Origin: CBFHWY01 sp965659675
Lineage (GTDB): Bacteria > Bacteroidota > Bacteroidia > Flavobacteriales_G > Salibacteraceae
Direction: 5' to 3'
Length of the DNA: 64,000 nucleotides
Assembly: GCA_965659675.1 (NCBI GenBank)
Contig: CBFHWY010000004.1
Span: 10,300-74,299 of the forward strand
Both the position numbers and the translations under genes were made by a program. Below, piece by piece: positions 1 through 8,899 of this stretch (its first letter is position 1; every line of letters starts with the position of its first letter). The notes beneath the pieces were generated by a model. The model was given only the letters and a program-made list of their open reading frames with translations, made no database searches and had not been told where the DNA came from.

Positions 1-786
1 TACATGCGCGAACAGGTCTGCATCGCGGTTTGTCCTTACGGCCGACTGCAGGGGGTACTCCTGGATAGAAATAGTGTGGTTGTAGCCTACGACTACGTGC
101 GCGGAGAGAAGCGCGGACCCTTCAAAGGCAAAAGAGAAAACCGCCAGGAGGTGGGCAAGGGAGATTGCATCGATTGTCATAAGTGTGTGGATGTTTGTCC
201 CACAGGAATCGACATCAGAAACGGGACTCAATTGGAATGCATCAACTGTACGCTATGCATCGATGCCTGCGATTCCATTATGGATAAAGTGGGCTTTGAA
301 CAAGGTCTGATTCGATATGCCTCTGAAGAGCAGATCGCAAACAAAACTGAGTTTAAGTTCACCGGCCGCATGAAGGCTTACTCTGTATTGCTTTTCCTGT
401 TGATGAGTTTTGTGGTCACGCTTTTCTTCCTGAGAACGGATGTGGAAGTTTCCATCTTCAGAACCAAAGGCCCTCTGTATCAGATCGTGGACGAAAGTCA
501 TATTAGCAACCTTTACAATGTGAAGCTGGTAAACAAAACCAACAATGATCTTGACTTAACTTTAAAGCTGCTAAACGCAGAAGGTGAGATCAAATTCATT
601 GGGCAGGAAGCAAGTACGATCTCCATTGAAAGCCAGCAAAAAATTGAAGGTGTGATGTTCCTCACCGTTCCAAATGACCAGCTTACGGGAATGGCTACAG
701 AACTTGAAGTGGGAGTTTACAATGGAGAAGAGGAAATTGATATAGTAACGACCAACTTTCTTGGTCCAACAAACATGAAACGATGA
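1..786 (+). CDS. ccoG: Cytochrome c oxidase accessory protein CcoG (C-terminal part)
   Basis: Membrane ferredoxin-like protein needed for assembly of cbb3-type cytochrome oxidase, where it is thought to handle copper or electrons. The reading frame is open from base 1, so the N-terminal half (about 200 residues with most membrane spans; the family is about 470 residues) lies outside the window. Visible are a CPYGRLQG segment, two 4Fe-4S cysteine clusters (CIDCHKCVDVCP near residue 55 and CINCTLCIDAC near residue 79), a membrane span near residues 125-143, and a C-terminal Ig-like extracytoplasmic domain. It overlaps fixH by 4 bases (ATGA), which indicates translational coupling in a cco operon whose oxidase genes should lie upstream. 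Confidence 0.93.
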   Translation, partial: YMREQVCIAVCPYGRLQGVLLDRNSVVVAYDYVRGEKRGPFKGKRENRQEVGKGDCIDCHKCVDVCPTGIDIRNGTQLECINCTLCIDACDSIMDKVGFEQGLIRYASEEQIANKTEFKFTGRMKAYSVLLFLLMSFVVTLFFLRTDVEVSIFRTKGPLYQIVDESHISNLYNVKLVNKTNNDLDLTLKLLNAEGEIKFIGQEASTISIESQQKIEGVMFLTVPNDQLTGMATELEVGVYNGEEEIDIVTTNFLGPTNMKR

Positions 787-1220
787 AATTTACCTGGGGA
801 ACTGGAATAGCGATCTTCTTTAGCTGCTTCGTGGCATTCATGTTATTCATGGTCTATCAAACCTCACAGCAGGACTTTGATCTGGTAACGGAAGATTATT
901 ATTCTGCGGAATTGGCCTACCAGGATGTGATCGACAGAACGGAAAACTATCTAAAGCTCGGGGAGAAGATCCGTATTGAACGCTCTGGTGAAAACCTAAG
1001 GGTCATTATGCCTGAAAATGCTTTAAATGATCAGTCTAAAACACAGCTCCACCTGTTTCGACCATCAGATGACCTGATGGATAAGGTCTATGAGTTTAAG
1101 GGCTCCAATACGCTTATCGAAGTTCCCGCTGCCGACCTGAGCAAAGGTAAATACCTGATCAAACTGGCATGGACCACTGGTGAAGTACCTTATTATTTTG
1201 AATCGGAGTATTACTACTAG
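783..1220 (+). CDS. fixH: FixH family protein
   Basis: Small single-pass membrane protein of the FixH/CcoH type, which helps assemble cbb3 oxidase. The 145 residues hold one N-terminal membrane anchor (residues 5-25, GTGIAIFFSCFVAFMLFMVY) followed by an extracytoplasmic domain rich in beta strands. The length matches the family. The ATG overlaps the ccoG stop, and the next gene begins 3 bases after its stop, so all three are surely cotranscribed. The family call rests on both the sequence and this position. Confidence 0.88.
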   Translation: MKFTWGTGIAIFFSCFVAFMLFMVYQTSQQDFDLVTEDYYSAELAYQDVIDRTENYLKLGEKIRIERSGENLRVIMPENALNDQSKTQLHLFRPSDDLMDKVYEFKGSNTLIEVPAADLSKGKYLIKLAWTTGEVPYYFESEYYY

Positions 1221-1223
1221 GGT

Positions 1224-1922
1224 ATGTGGAGCGCTGCGATCATATTAGGTCTTGCCAGCAGCTTGCACTGTGTGGGGATGTGCGGACCCATTGCACTCGC
1301 ACTGCCGCTTAACCGCAAGTCTGAATTTACTAAGGTCGCTGGCCTGATCGCCTACAATTTCGGCCGAATACTTAGCTACGCTAGCCTTGGATTGACCTTT
1401 GGGGCCCTGGGAAAAGGACTCTATATTTTTACCCAACAACAATGGCTCTCCATTGGTGCCGGTGTGCTCATGCTGATCATGGCATTTCTTCCGAATTCTA
1501 TTCAGTTCTTCTCAGGCAAGCACCGATGGTTTGTTCGATTTCAGCAGTCGTGGAAGAACGCTACCGCTAAATTCTTCAAACGCAACAGCCTCAAAAGCCT
1601 ATTCAGCATTGGGGTCTTAAATGGTTTTCTTCCCTGCGGAATGGTGTACGCTGCCCTTGCCGGTGCTCTGGCGAGTAGCAGTGTTTTAGGCGGAATCTAC
1701 TTTATGCTCTTTTTTGGACTGGGAACCATTCCACTTATGTTTGGACTCGCCTATGCTGGTGATCTGATCAACTTGAAACAGCGCTTGCGTTTTCAAAAAA
1801 TGATTCCCATAATGTTGGGACTTGTGGGTATCATGCTCATTATAAGAGGCCTCGGACTCGATCTGGGACATTTTAGTCCAAGTGTCCTGGCCAACCAGGC
1901 CTTTATTGCGATCTGCGGCTAA
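1224..1922 (+). CDS. Sulfite exporter TauE/SafE family (DsbD_2-like) membrane protein
   Basis: Polytopic inner-membrane protein of 232 residues with about six hydrophobic segments. It carries two cysteine motifs typical of the UreH/DsbD_2-like branch: HCVGMCGPIALALPL near residue 16 and NGFLPCGMVYAALAGALAS near residue 138. Members of this branch sit at the end of cbb3 oxidase operons and are linked to copper delivery or thiol reduction for oxidase assembly; the substrate here is inferred from context only. The stop codon overlaps the stop of the opposite-strand gene by 4 bases (CTAA). Confidence 0.85.
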   Translation: MWSAAIILGLASSLHCVGMCGPIALALPLNRKSEFTKVAGLIAYNFGRILSYASLGLTFGALGKGLYIFTQQQWLSIGAGVLMLIMAFLPNSIQFFSGKHRWFVRFQQSWKNATAKFFKRNSLKSLFSIGVLNGFLPCGMVYAALAGALASSSVLGGIYFMLFFGLGTIPLMFGLAYAGDLINLKQRLRFQKMIPIMLGLVGIMLIIRGLGLDLGHFSPSVLANQAFIAICG

Positions 1923-2842
1923 AGCAACAAATACTCAAAACTCGGATGTCCGGATTGGCCTTCCTGATCGTAATAGGAAGTAAAACGGAGCTTGTAAACA
2001 AAGCCTTTTGAGTCTCTGATCAAATAGCTTCGATTTGGCACTATTTCATAGAACGCGGCATCAAAATCGTATTCTTTCCAGTCATAGCCAATGATGTCTT
2101 CCTCAGAACCCAAAACATCAGCACGCGCTTCATAAAAGGCGTAATCGATCTCATCAAAACTCTGGTCATCCACCTGCCGAATCTCAGTCGAATTACCGGA
2201 AAGGGCTCCAGTCACCAAATAGTAAACTCCTTCATCAGGAAAATACTGGGGGTATCGCGTGAATACCAGATCATAGGCATCAGGGGCTATCAGGTCAAAA
2301 GTGCTTTGCTCACTGAAGCTATAGTAAGAAGCCTTTGGTGCGCTTTGTTTCTCCTGCTTTGTTCCACCAAGTTCTGCTGTCTCTAAGAGGTACGAATCTC
2401 CTTCATCCGTAATTCGCGCCAAAAGAAAACCAAGGGGTAAACCTTCGCCGCTTATTCCAAGATCAAGAACATAAATATTTGTATTTGCTTTGAGCACTTT
2501 TTCACCCTTGCCAGAAGAGGGATCATATTGAAAACTCAATCCAGAGGTATCTGAAATTTCATCAAAGGAAGTGGCATTAGTCAGCGCTGCCGCCATGTAG
2601 CGTGAAGGGTTCAATCTGATTTCCGATTCATCCAGGTATAAATCCCAGTCGGATAATTCACATTCATCAATGATCTTTTGTTCAGAAAGTGAATAGAAGA
2701 CCATTTTGCTGAAGCGTTGACCCATTTCGAGCTCAACTACGTTTACGTCGCCTCTGTCATAGGGCGCCACAGGCTCCTCCTCTGGAATACAAGAGCCCAA
2801 AATGAGCAGTAAAAAAATGCTCCAGAGCTTATTTAAATACAT
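1919..2842 (-). CDS. HmuY-like lipoprotein
   Basis: Predicted outer-membrane lipoprotein with a short signal peptide ending in LLLILGSC, so the mature protein would start at that cysteine. The C-terminal part carries the GYDWKEYDF segment and a final beta-rich stretch (KLRFTSYY) that I associate with HmuY-type heme-binding proteins of Bacteroidota. A similar block occurs in the protein at 4996-6204. The ligand, heme or a related tetrapyrrole, is an inference. The start used is the ATG at 2842; another in-frame ATG lies at 2854. Either start overlaps the end of the upstream TonB receptor gene (stop at 2829), so the two are translationally coupled. Confidence 0.75.
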   Translation of the reverse strand: MYLNKLWSIFLLLILGSCIPEEEPVAPYDRGDVNVVELEMGQRFSKMVFYSLSEQKIIDECELSDWDLYLDESEIRLNPSRYMAAALTNATSFDEISDTSGLSFQYDPSSGKGEKVLKANTNIYVLDLGISGEGLPLGFLLARITDEGDSYLLETAELGGTKQEKQSAPKASYYSFSEQSTFDLIAPDAYDLVFTRYPQYFPDEGVYYLVTGALSGNSTEIRQVDDQSFDEIDYAFYEARADVLGSEEDIIGYDWKEYDFDAAFYEIVPNRSYLIRDSKGFVYKLRFTSYYDQEGQSGHPSFEYLLL

Positions 2843-5003
2843 CGATACTCGCATTCACAAAAAAGTTTCTTCCATTCGCCACAAAGGCAGCCCCGTTGCC
2901 TCCTCCATGCACTCCCGCAATGTTGTTTTGGAGTACCTGGGTGACATCCAAAATATTTCTGACTCCGAATGTCAGCTTAAGTCTTTCTTTAAATAGCCTT
3001 TGACTGATCTGTGCATCCACCATGCCATAGGCCTCCTGAGGAGTTCTTTCGATCTCCCCGGTTTCTGAATTGAATATGCTGATGTATTGGCGCAAAAAAG
3101 CTGAGCCAAAAACAGACAAACTTGTATTCCACTCATCGAAGCTATACATGAACTGACTGCTGATTCGATTGGAATAATCAAGCCCTGTCCCAAAGTCAAT
3201 TCCGATGATATTGTAGTCGATTCTCCAATCAATGGCATCAGCCGTAAGATGATATCCTGTATTGATACCCTGACTTCTGAAATTGCCAATATTCTGATAG
3301 GTGGCTTCGAGTGGCGTGAGTGTAACTAACTCGATCTTATTTGTAATGTCGTTATAGAAAAAGCTCGCCTCCAGTGAGCTCTCGTATTTTCCGAACTTGA
3401 GCAGTTGAGTGAACTTTAGCTGGTAGGAGTCGCCATCCTCCGGGTTTAGCTCTGCATTGCCATAAACCTCGTGATTTGAATCTATGAAGTTCAAATAAGA
3501 TTCTTTGATACTCGCAATGCGGTAGGCTCTTCCATAAGATGCGCGCATGATCAAATTTTCTGTCAAGGGGATTCTACCCTGAATGGCAAAGATCCATGGA
3601 GTCCAGTTTTGATTCATGATGCCACGTCGCAAACCGAGTCTCCAGGTGGTGGTCTTCACTCTTTGCTCGTAACTTCCATAAAGTGCCAGCTCATTGTTCG
3701 ACTGCATTCCTTCAGCGATCCTCGGTCCGCGCAAGCGCTCCTGATTCGCATCAAAGCCGAGGAGAAATTTCGTTCTTGCGCTGTATTCATAATTGGTGAT
3801 GAGTTTCATCCCCTCTGCATTAAACCTTTGGGTGTCTTGTTCTGCCGGATCAGGGGTAAGCTGCTGCTCCAGGGTGGTCAGGTCTTTTGAAAAAGTATTC
3901 TTGATCTGCTCAAAATAGTTTTGATGGAGCATTAGCCGCGCATTAAACTTCTCGCCTGGCGTCCATTCTGTACTCAAAAGTTGATCTGCCCGTAACCTGT
4001 GATATTCTCTATCGATCGCCTGTTCTCCATATGGCTGAATGGCCTGACCGCGATCCAGTAGATATGAATCCGACAGGCGACTACTCAGGTTGATCATCCA
4101 ATTTTTCGTCTGTCTACTCAATTTGAGGTTACCATAATACTGTTCTTTGGGCAACCAGGTCCATCCGCGATCCAGGTCCTCGGCATTCCAACCCTGGAAG
4201 AAATTTCTTCCGGCAGACAAACTCAGGCCGTTCTTGCCAAAACCCTGATCAAAGGATGCTCCGAAATTGTATGTGCCATTACCAGTAATATGCGACTCAG
4301 CTCTAAGTCGGTGCTTTTGACTGAGGTTTGTTCTGGTTACAATATTGATGGCTCCCGCTAGAGCATTCGATCCGAATATCACCGACATTGGTCCCTCAAT
4401 GATCTCAACAGCTTCGATTGAATTGGAGCTCACCTCACTTAAGTCGAGATTCCCCAGCATTCTCCCGATCATGGGAACCCCATCTACCAGTATTTTCACA
4501 TTCTCTCCTCCAAGACCCATGATCTTCATGCTGTTCATGTTCATGGCATTGTCTCGGTTTGAACGCAGCATGGCTTGATGGGCCAGGGCCTGTTCGATGT
4601 TCTGGGCGCTCTGTGCTTCAATTTGCTCTGATGAGATCTTTCGAACATTCAGCACGCTTTCCGTAAGACTTGCCGTTGACTGGAAATCGGTGATCACGAC
4701 CTCCTTGAGCTCCTCCTGAAGTTCACTGATGGTGATCCTGTTGCTTTTACCAGGAAATATGGTGTCGGCATGATAAGAGAAGCCTCTTTTATAGAACCAC
4801 GCTACGCTGGGTTCTTTAATAGACCCAAGATCTGCGCGGCCCTTTTTATCTGTTCTGAAAACCTTGTCATTGCCATTCAGAAAGACTTCCACATTCTCAA
4901 CGGCTTGCCCTCCGGCATGAACAAAAACAAGAGTTTGCTCCTGAGCAAATAGCCCAGAAGCAAACAAAATGAATACAATTGATATGAATTGTGCCTTACT
5001 CAA
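2829..5003 (-). CDS. TonB-dependent outer-membrane receptor (HmuR/BtuB-like)
   Basis: 724-residue active transporter for a scarce ligand. In order: signal peptide (about residues 1-20), a carboxypeptidase-regulatory-like beta domain (22-90), the plug domain (about 100-215, with EQALAHQAMLRSNRDN and GSNALAGAINIVTR), then the 22-strand barrel. Near residue 500 the AYRIAS and ELNPE boxes correspond to the FRAP and NPNL boxes of heme receptors, and a histidine (DSNHEVYGN) lies between them, as in HmuR/HemR receptors. The gene overlaps both neighbours, each HmuY-like, which supports a heme uptake operon. The ligand is inferred. Confidence 0.88.
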   Translation of the reverse strand: MSKAQFISIVFILFASGLFAQEQTLVFVHAGGQAVENVEVFLNGNDKVFRTDKKGRADLGSIKEPSVAWFYKRGFSYHADTIFPGKSNRITISELQEELKEVVITDFQSTASLTESVLNVRKISSEQIEAQSAQNIEQALAHQAMLRSNRDNAMNMNSMKIMGLGGENVKILVDGVPMIGRMLGNLDLSEVSSNSIEAVEIIEGPMSVIFGSNALAGAINIVTRTNLSQKHRLRAESHITGNGTYNFGASFDQGFGKNGLSLSAGRNFFQGWNAEDLDRGWTWLPKEQYYGNLKLSRQTKNWMINLSSRLSDSYLLDRGQAIQPYGEQAIDREYHRLRADQLLSTEWTPGEKFNARLMLHQNYFEQIKNTFSKDLTTLEQQLTPDPAEQDTQRFNAEGMKLITNYEYSARTKFLLGFDANQERLRGPRIAEGMQSNNELALYGSYEQRVKTTTWRLGLRRGIMNQNWTPWIFAIQGRIPLTENLIMRASYGRAYRIASIKESYLNFIDSNHEVYGNAELNPEDGDSYQLKFTQLLKFGKYESSLEASFFYNDITNKIELVTLTPLEATYQNIGNFRSQGINTGYHLTADAIDWRIDYNIIGIDFGTGLDYSNRISSQFMYSFDEWNTSLSVFGSAFLRQYISIFNSETGEIERTPQEAYGMVDAQISQRLFKERLKLTFGVRNILDVTQVLQNNIAGVHGGGNGAAFVANGRNFFVNASIDVFK

Positions 5004-6204
5004 GAATCAATCTTGTTCTAAATAATTGGCCTTCACTTTCGTAGCTTGCGATATAGCTTCCTGCCTGAAGATGACTGAGGTCGAGCCTTGCATTTACAAG
5101 AGCCTGATTAAAGACCTGTTGACCCGCTATATTCATCAAACTGAAGTTCTTTACATCCTGACTAAGGTTGAGCATGCCTTTCGCTGGATTTGGATAGAGT
5201 TTGACCTCTTTCTTACTCACGGCATCAAGTGCCGTGGGATTTCCTTCAGAGATCTTCGTGCGCTCAAATACATATTTGCTTTGGCTGCCTCCTTCGTAAT
5301 CTGTGAAGATCAACTTCCAGATCTCACCTGAGCTATTCTTTACAAAAAAGGCCAGTGAATCCTGTATGTCATATTGGAAGGTGGTTCTATTGAAGCTCTT
5401 CCAATCGTATCCGATCTCGGTGATCGTTGTTCCCCAGTTAAGCCCTGAAGTATCATCACTTGCGGCTGGAACGCCCTCTCTTTGGGCGATCTCCAAACCT
5501 AAATTCACTTTGATTCCAGAAACTGGATAATATGCCGTTGTTGGTCCCGCCTGAATGGCCGCAACGTATTTGGTGAAGAGTATGTCCCAATCTGCAGCCA
5601 ATGGTTCCTCATCGATCACAGAACCAGAAAGCACATCGAAATAAACGTAATTCACGGCAGCATAATCTGACTTACTGATGGTTTGGGTGCTTTCTGAGCT
5701 TCCATCCAGGTTGGCATAAGTAAAATCAAAAGTTCCATTGGCTATCATGGAGTTGATCTTGATCTTCTTGAAGCTACCATCAGCAAGTTTCATCACAAAG
5801 AAGCGTGAGGCATTCACGTCCTTGGTGAAATTGTTGTAGGTTCCCCATCCATAATCAGGATGTACGCCTGAACCCACATTGTTGAATGCTCCTGTTTCCC
5901 AGTCTTCTGATGAGTTGTAGATATTGTCCCACGACATTCCCGTCGTATCAAAACTTGCCCAATCATTCATATCCGATGATGCAAGGTAAAGCTCAACTCC
6001 GTTTCCTTCGTTGATCAGGATGCTTGCACTTCGGTTCTGAACATTGAAGGCCACATGCCAGTTGGTGCGGTCAACAAATGTCTCTGAATCGTCAGAGAGA
6101 CTATAAAAAACGTCATTCGTATCGAGTGTAATGACTGAATCTCTTTCAGCTCGCAGAACCAAACTGAAAACTAAAAATGTAAGCGTGATGTAAAGTTTGT
6201 TCAT
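4996..6204 (-). CDS. HmuY-like secreted protein with T9SS C-terminal sorting domain
   Basis: 402 residues. An N-terminal signal peptide (about 19 residues) is followed by a HmuY-like region of about 300 residues (YSLSDDSETFVDRTNWHVAF near residue 33, GYDWKSFNR near 265, KLIFTDYEGG near 298). A type A T9SS sorting domain starts near residue 325 (KLYPNPAKGMLNL, then LSHLQAGSYIASY). It is probably secreted by the type IX system and attached at the surface, where it would pass ligand to the TonB receptor encoded next; the genes overlap by 8 bases. It is the first gene of the operon, facing an AraC regulator. HmuY proteins are usually lipoproteins, so the T9SS version paired with a lipoprotein version is notable. 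Confidence 0.8.
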   Translation of the reverse strand: MNKLYITLTFLVFSLVLRAERDSVITLDTNDVFYSLSDDSETFVDRTNWHVAFNVQNRSASILINEGNGVELYLASSDMNDWASFDTTGMSWDNIYNSSEDWETGAFNNVGSGVHPDYGWGTYNNFTKDVNASRFFVMKLADGSFKKIKINSMIANGTFDFTYANLDGSSESTQTISKSDYAAVNYVYFDVLSGSVIDEEPLAADWDILFTKYVAAIQAGPTTAYYPVSGIKVNLGLEIAQREGVPAASDDTSGLNWGTTITEIGYDWKSFNRTTFQYDIQDSLAFFVKNSSGEIWKLIFTDYEGGSQSKYVFERTKISEGNPTALDAVSKKEVKLYPNPAKGMLNLSQDVKNFSLMNIAGQQVFNQALVNARLDLSHLQAGSYIASYESEGQLFRTRLILE

Positions 6205-6395
6205 CGTTTTATTTAATTAGACTGCAATTTTAAGTCTGAAAGCAGGGGGGCTATACCTGAAGAAGAAATAAAAATACCCCATAAAGAAAATTTACATGCC
6301 CCAATTAGGTAAATTTGCCCCAATCGGTGAACCATAGGCATAATAGCGCGTTTAGACCTTAACGAGAAAAGTATGCACACACAAAATACCCTGAA
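6205..6395. promoter_or_regulatory. Divergent control region of the heme-uptake operon and AraC gene
   Basis: 191-base divergent intergenic region. It holds a direct repeat TGCCCCAAT at 6297-6305 and 6316-6324 (19 bases start to start, about two helical turns) and a weaker related TACCCCATA at 6285. A TAAATTTG box (6310-6317, plus strand) fits the Bacteroidota -7 element and overlaps the second repeat. An inverted repeat AGACT/AGTCT (6219-6237) lies just upstream of the minus-strand start. AraC-family proteins bind such spaced direct repeats, so this is a plausible operator for the adjacent regulator; binding is inferred. Confidence 0.5.
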
Positions 6396-7235
6396 ATGAA
6401 AACAGATATTGCCCAAATAAGTTTGAGCTTGATCAATGAGGAAAATCAGTTTCGATTTAACTACCGTTCCGGCCACCTGAGTATTATCTTTTCGGGAGAA
6501 GGAAGCTATGGCTTTGAATACATGGGCAGGCAGGTGAATGATGCCCTTCCACCCCACTCCAGTTATATGATGTGCATGCACATGGGTGATTTTGAGCTGA
6601 GCTTTTCTGGCGCTAAACTGCCTTTGGTCATTCTTGACCTGCCTCTAGAGCTGCTTCATCAGTTGGTACTCGATGAAGAACTGAGTATTAGCTTCTCACA
6701 ACATGCCTACCTTAAAGACCACATGATACATAAGTTGCTTCAAAACACCTCTGGAGTAGATGCAGTGTTGGAACAGATCAGAACTGCGAAGCTCGCACAG
6801 CTTGAAAGCCCACTTTTTATGCAGTCAAAAAAACTTGAATTACTCAGCAATTTCTTTGAAAAAAGCGACAACAAGGAACACTATGAGTGTCCTTTTCTGA
6901 ACTATCAGGAAAATGTGGAAAAGGTAAGAGAGGCGAAAAAGTTATTGATCTCCGATCTAAAAACGTCGCCCACCATCAAGGAGCTCTCTCGTTTGGTCGG
7001 ACTGAATGAAAGTCACTTGAAAAGTGGCTTTAAAGAGATCTACGGTAAGCCGATCTATCAGTACTACAAGGGCTTCAAAAACGACTATGCTAAAAGGCAA
7101 CTCGAGGAAACCGATACATCAGTAAATCACCTGGCGGCAGAACTAGGATATAGCAATGTGAGTCATTTCATTGAATCCTTCAAAAAACAGTTCGGGGTAA
7201 CCCCTAAGCAGTATCAAAAAAACCTGAGTGCCTAG
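6396..7235 (+). CDS. AraC family transcriptional regulator (PchR-like)
   Basis: 279 residues with the AraC DNA-binding domain at the C-terminus (about residues 180-275). Both helix-turn-helix units are visible: TIKELSRLVGLNESHLKSGF and SVNHLAAELGYSNVSHFIES, followed by the family ending FKKQFGVTPKQYQK. The N-terminal 150 residues are a divergent ligand-binding region. PchR-type regulators commonly sit beside and control siderophore or heme receptor genes, and this one is transcribed away from such an operon. The co-inducer is unknown. Its stop overlaps the stop of the next, opposite-strand gene (CTAG). Confidence 0.88.
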   Translation: MKTDIAQISLSLINEENQFRFNYRSGHLSIIFSGEGSYGFEYMGRQVNDALPPHSSYMMCMHMGDFELSFSGAKLPLVILDLPLELLHQLVLDEELSISFSQHAYLKDHMIHKLLQNTSGVDAVLEQIRTAKLAQLESPLFMQSKKLELLSNFFEKSDNKEHYECPFLNYQENVEKVREAKKLLISDLKTSPTIKELSRLVGLNESHLKSGFKEIYGKPIYQYYKGFKNDYAKRQLEETDTSVNHLAAELGYSNVSHFIESFKKQFGVTPKQYQKNLSA

Positions 7236-7936
7236 CTCTGCTTTTGGCTAAGGTGAATGGAGGCGGAACGATCGGCTTTGATGACCGAGTATCCCCAATA
7301 GATCATGATCAAACCAATGAGCTCTGTGACAAATAGCGCCTCCACATATCCAAAGCGGGTCATTGATCCTCCGATCCCTGGCAATAAAGCACCGATCGCG
7401 ATCAGAATATTACCGACATATCGACTTCGGTGTTCAGGTTGTTTCTGATAGAGACTGGCAGAATAAAATGCTCCGCCCACGAGAAAAACGAAAGAATAAA
7501 TATTGATCCAGGGTGAGAAGTATCGCACCCATTCCCAATCGAATACTTTTCCTGTTAGTTTACCTTGAAAATCTGGCCCGGTTGTTACTGGCGACATCAA
7601 AACAAATACAGTTGCCATGACAACTACTGTGCTCACTAAAACACCACTGATATTGGCGAATTTCCGGTTCATCAAGAGATGAACGGACCCTTGAGCCAAT
7701 GGGAAACCTCCCAGTAGTGCTCCAACGACGTACCAAAATCTAAGGTTCAGTTCTGACCAGCCAAATAGTGCATTAATACTTTCTGAAAGTGTTCCAAGGC
7801 CGAATGTGAGTACTCCTAATGCCCACCAAAAGAGATAACTTTTCTTTTTTTGGAGATAGTGTTTTCCAATGACCACCAGAAAATAAGCTGAAAAAATGGT
7901 AGTTAGAATCGGAAGATGCTCAATGATCTCTTGCAT
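7232..7936 (-). CDS. Seven-span integral membrane protein of unknown function
   Basis: 234 residues, about seven hydrophobic segments, with positively charged loops (KHYLQKKKS, MNRKFA, YQKQPEHRSRY). I do not recognise a named family. The topology resembles small Bacteroidota membrane proteins, and no catalytic motif is evident. It is the last gene of a minus-strand operon, 15 bases after the Ser/Thr dehydratase gene, and its 3' end overlaps the AraC gene's stop. Confidence 0.7.
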   Translation of the reverse strand: MQEIIEHLPILTTIFSAYFLVVIGKHYLQKKKSYLFWWALGVLTFGLGTLSESINALFGWSELNLRFWYVVGALLGGFPLAQGSVHLLMNRKFANISGVLVSTVVVMATVFVLMSPVTTGPDFQGKLTGKVFDWEWVRYFSPWINIYSFVFLVGGAFYSASLYQKQPEHRSRYVGNILIAIGALLPGIGGSMTRFGYVEALFVTELIGLIMIYWGYSVIKADRSASIHLSQKQS

Positions 7937-7951
7937 AGGTTGATTAGACTC

Positions 7952-8893
7952 TTAAAAGTACTTTTTGTTCAAATCTAGATTTCCGCCGGTGAGGATTACG
8001 GCAATTTTTTGATCGGCGAAAATCGATTTGTTTTTGATGATTGCTGCGAGAGGAACTGCACAGGAAGGTTCTATGGTTTGTTTTAACTCTTCCCATACCA
8101 TCTTCATTGCCTTAATGATCTCATCTTCACTGACTGTATAGATATGGTCAACATGTTTCCTGATCACCTCAAAAGTATGTTCACCAAGATTGGTTCTAAG
8201 TCCATCTGCAATGGTTTGGGGATTTCCAACATCTTCAATTTTTCCGCTTTGTAATGACCGATAGGCATCATCAGCTTGCTCTGGCTCTCCTGCATAAACC
8301 ATTATGTTCTTTCCAATCAGCTTTGCGGCAAGTGCAGTTCCACTTAAAAGTCCACCTCCCCCAACTGGGCAGATGATGGCATCAAGTACATCAAGTTCTT
8401 CCAGGATCTCCTGGGCACATGTTGATTGACCTAAGATGATATTTGGGTCGTTATAAGGATGAATAATGCTGGCGTTCCGTTTTTGCAACAATTCTTCAAG
8501 CTTGCTTTCGCGTGCCATTATGTTGGGCTCACAGAAAATGATCTCTGCTCCTTCCCTGCGCATGCCCTCCACTTTCACTTTCGGTGCATTTTCAGGTACA
8601 ACCACAAAACACTTGATCCCATTTTTTCTTGCAGCAAGAGCAAGAGCTCTACCGTGGTTGCCAGAGGAATGGGTGGCGACATATTCTGGTTTCTCGAGCT
8701 TCAGCAGCTTCCGAATGGCATGCGTTGCGCCTCTGTACTTGAAGGCACCCCCTTTTTGAAGGTTCTCACACTTGAAATAAAGCTCAGCCCCAACAAGTTC
8801 GTTGAGATACTCTGATCGAAGGATAGCTGTTTTGTTGACCTCATCGGCAATCAGCTGTCTTGCTTCGATCAGATCCGTTTTTGTGTAGTTCAA
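7952..8893 (-). CDS. PLP-dependent threonine/serine dehydratase (or serine racemase)
   Basis: Fold type II pyridoxal-phosphate enzyme of 313 residues. The Schiff-base lysine is K52 in GGAFKYRGA, the substrate loop is SSGNHGRALA near residue 76, and the phosphate-binding glycine loop is PVGGGGLLSG near 177. It has no C-terminal ACT domain, so it resembles catabolic threonine dehydratase or serine racemase rather than the feedback-inhibited biosynthetic IlvA. It would deaminate threonine or serine to a 2-oxoacid plus ammonia. It lies 6 bases after the lipid kinase gene, inside the operon that begins with the leader at about 11424. Confidence 0.88.
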   Translation of the reverse strand: MNYTKTDLIEARQLIADEVNKTAILRSEYLNELVGAELYFKCENLQKGGAFKYRGATHAIRKLLKLEKPEYVATHSSGNHGRALALAARKNGIKCFVVVPENAPKVKVEGMRREGAEIIFCEPNIMARESKLEELLQKRNASIIHPYNDPNIILGQSTCAQEILEELDVLDAIICPVGGGGLLSGTALAAKLIGKNIMVYAGEPEQADDAYRSLQSGKIEDVGNPQTIADGLRTNLGEHTFEVIRKHVDHIYTVSEDEIIKAMKMVWEELKQTIEPSCAVPLAAIIKNKSIFADQKIAVILTGGNLDLNKKYF

Positions 8894-8899
8894 GTGCTC

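Noticed and set aside
2972..3289. 105-codon minus-strand ORF overlapping the TonB receptor in another frame
   Set aside because: It is a shadow of the receptor gene, which has clear plug and barrel motifs in the main frame; similar shadows elsewhere were left out for the same reason.
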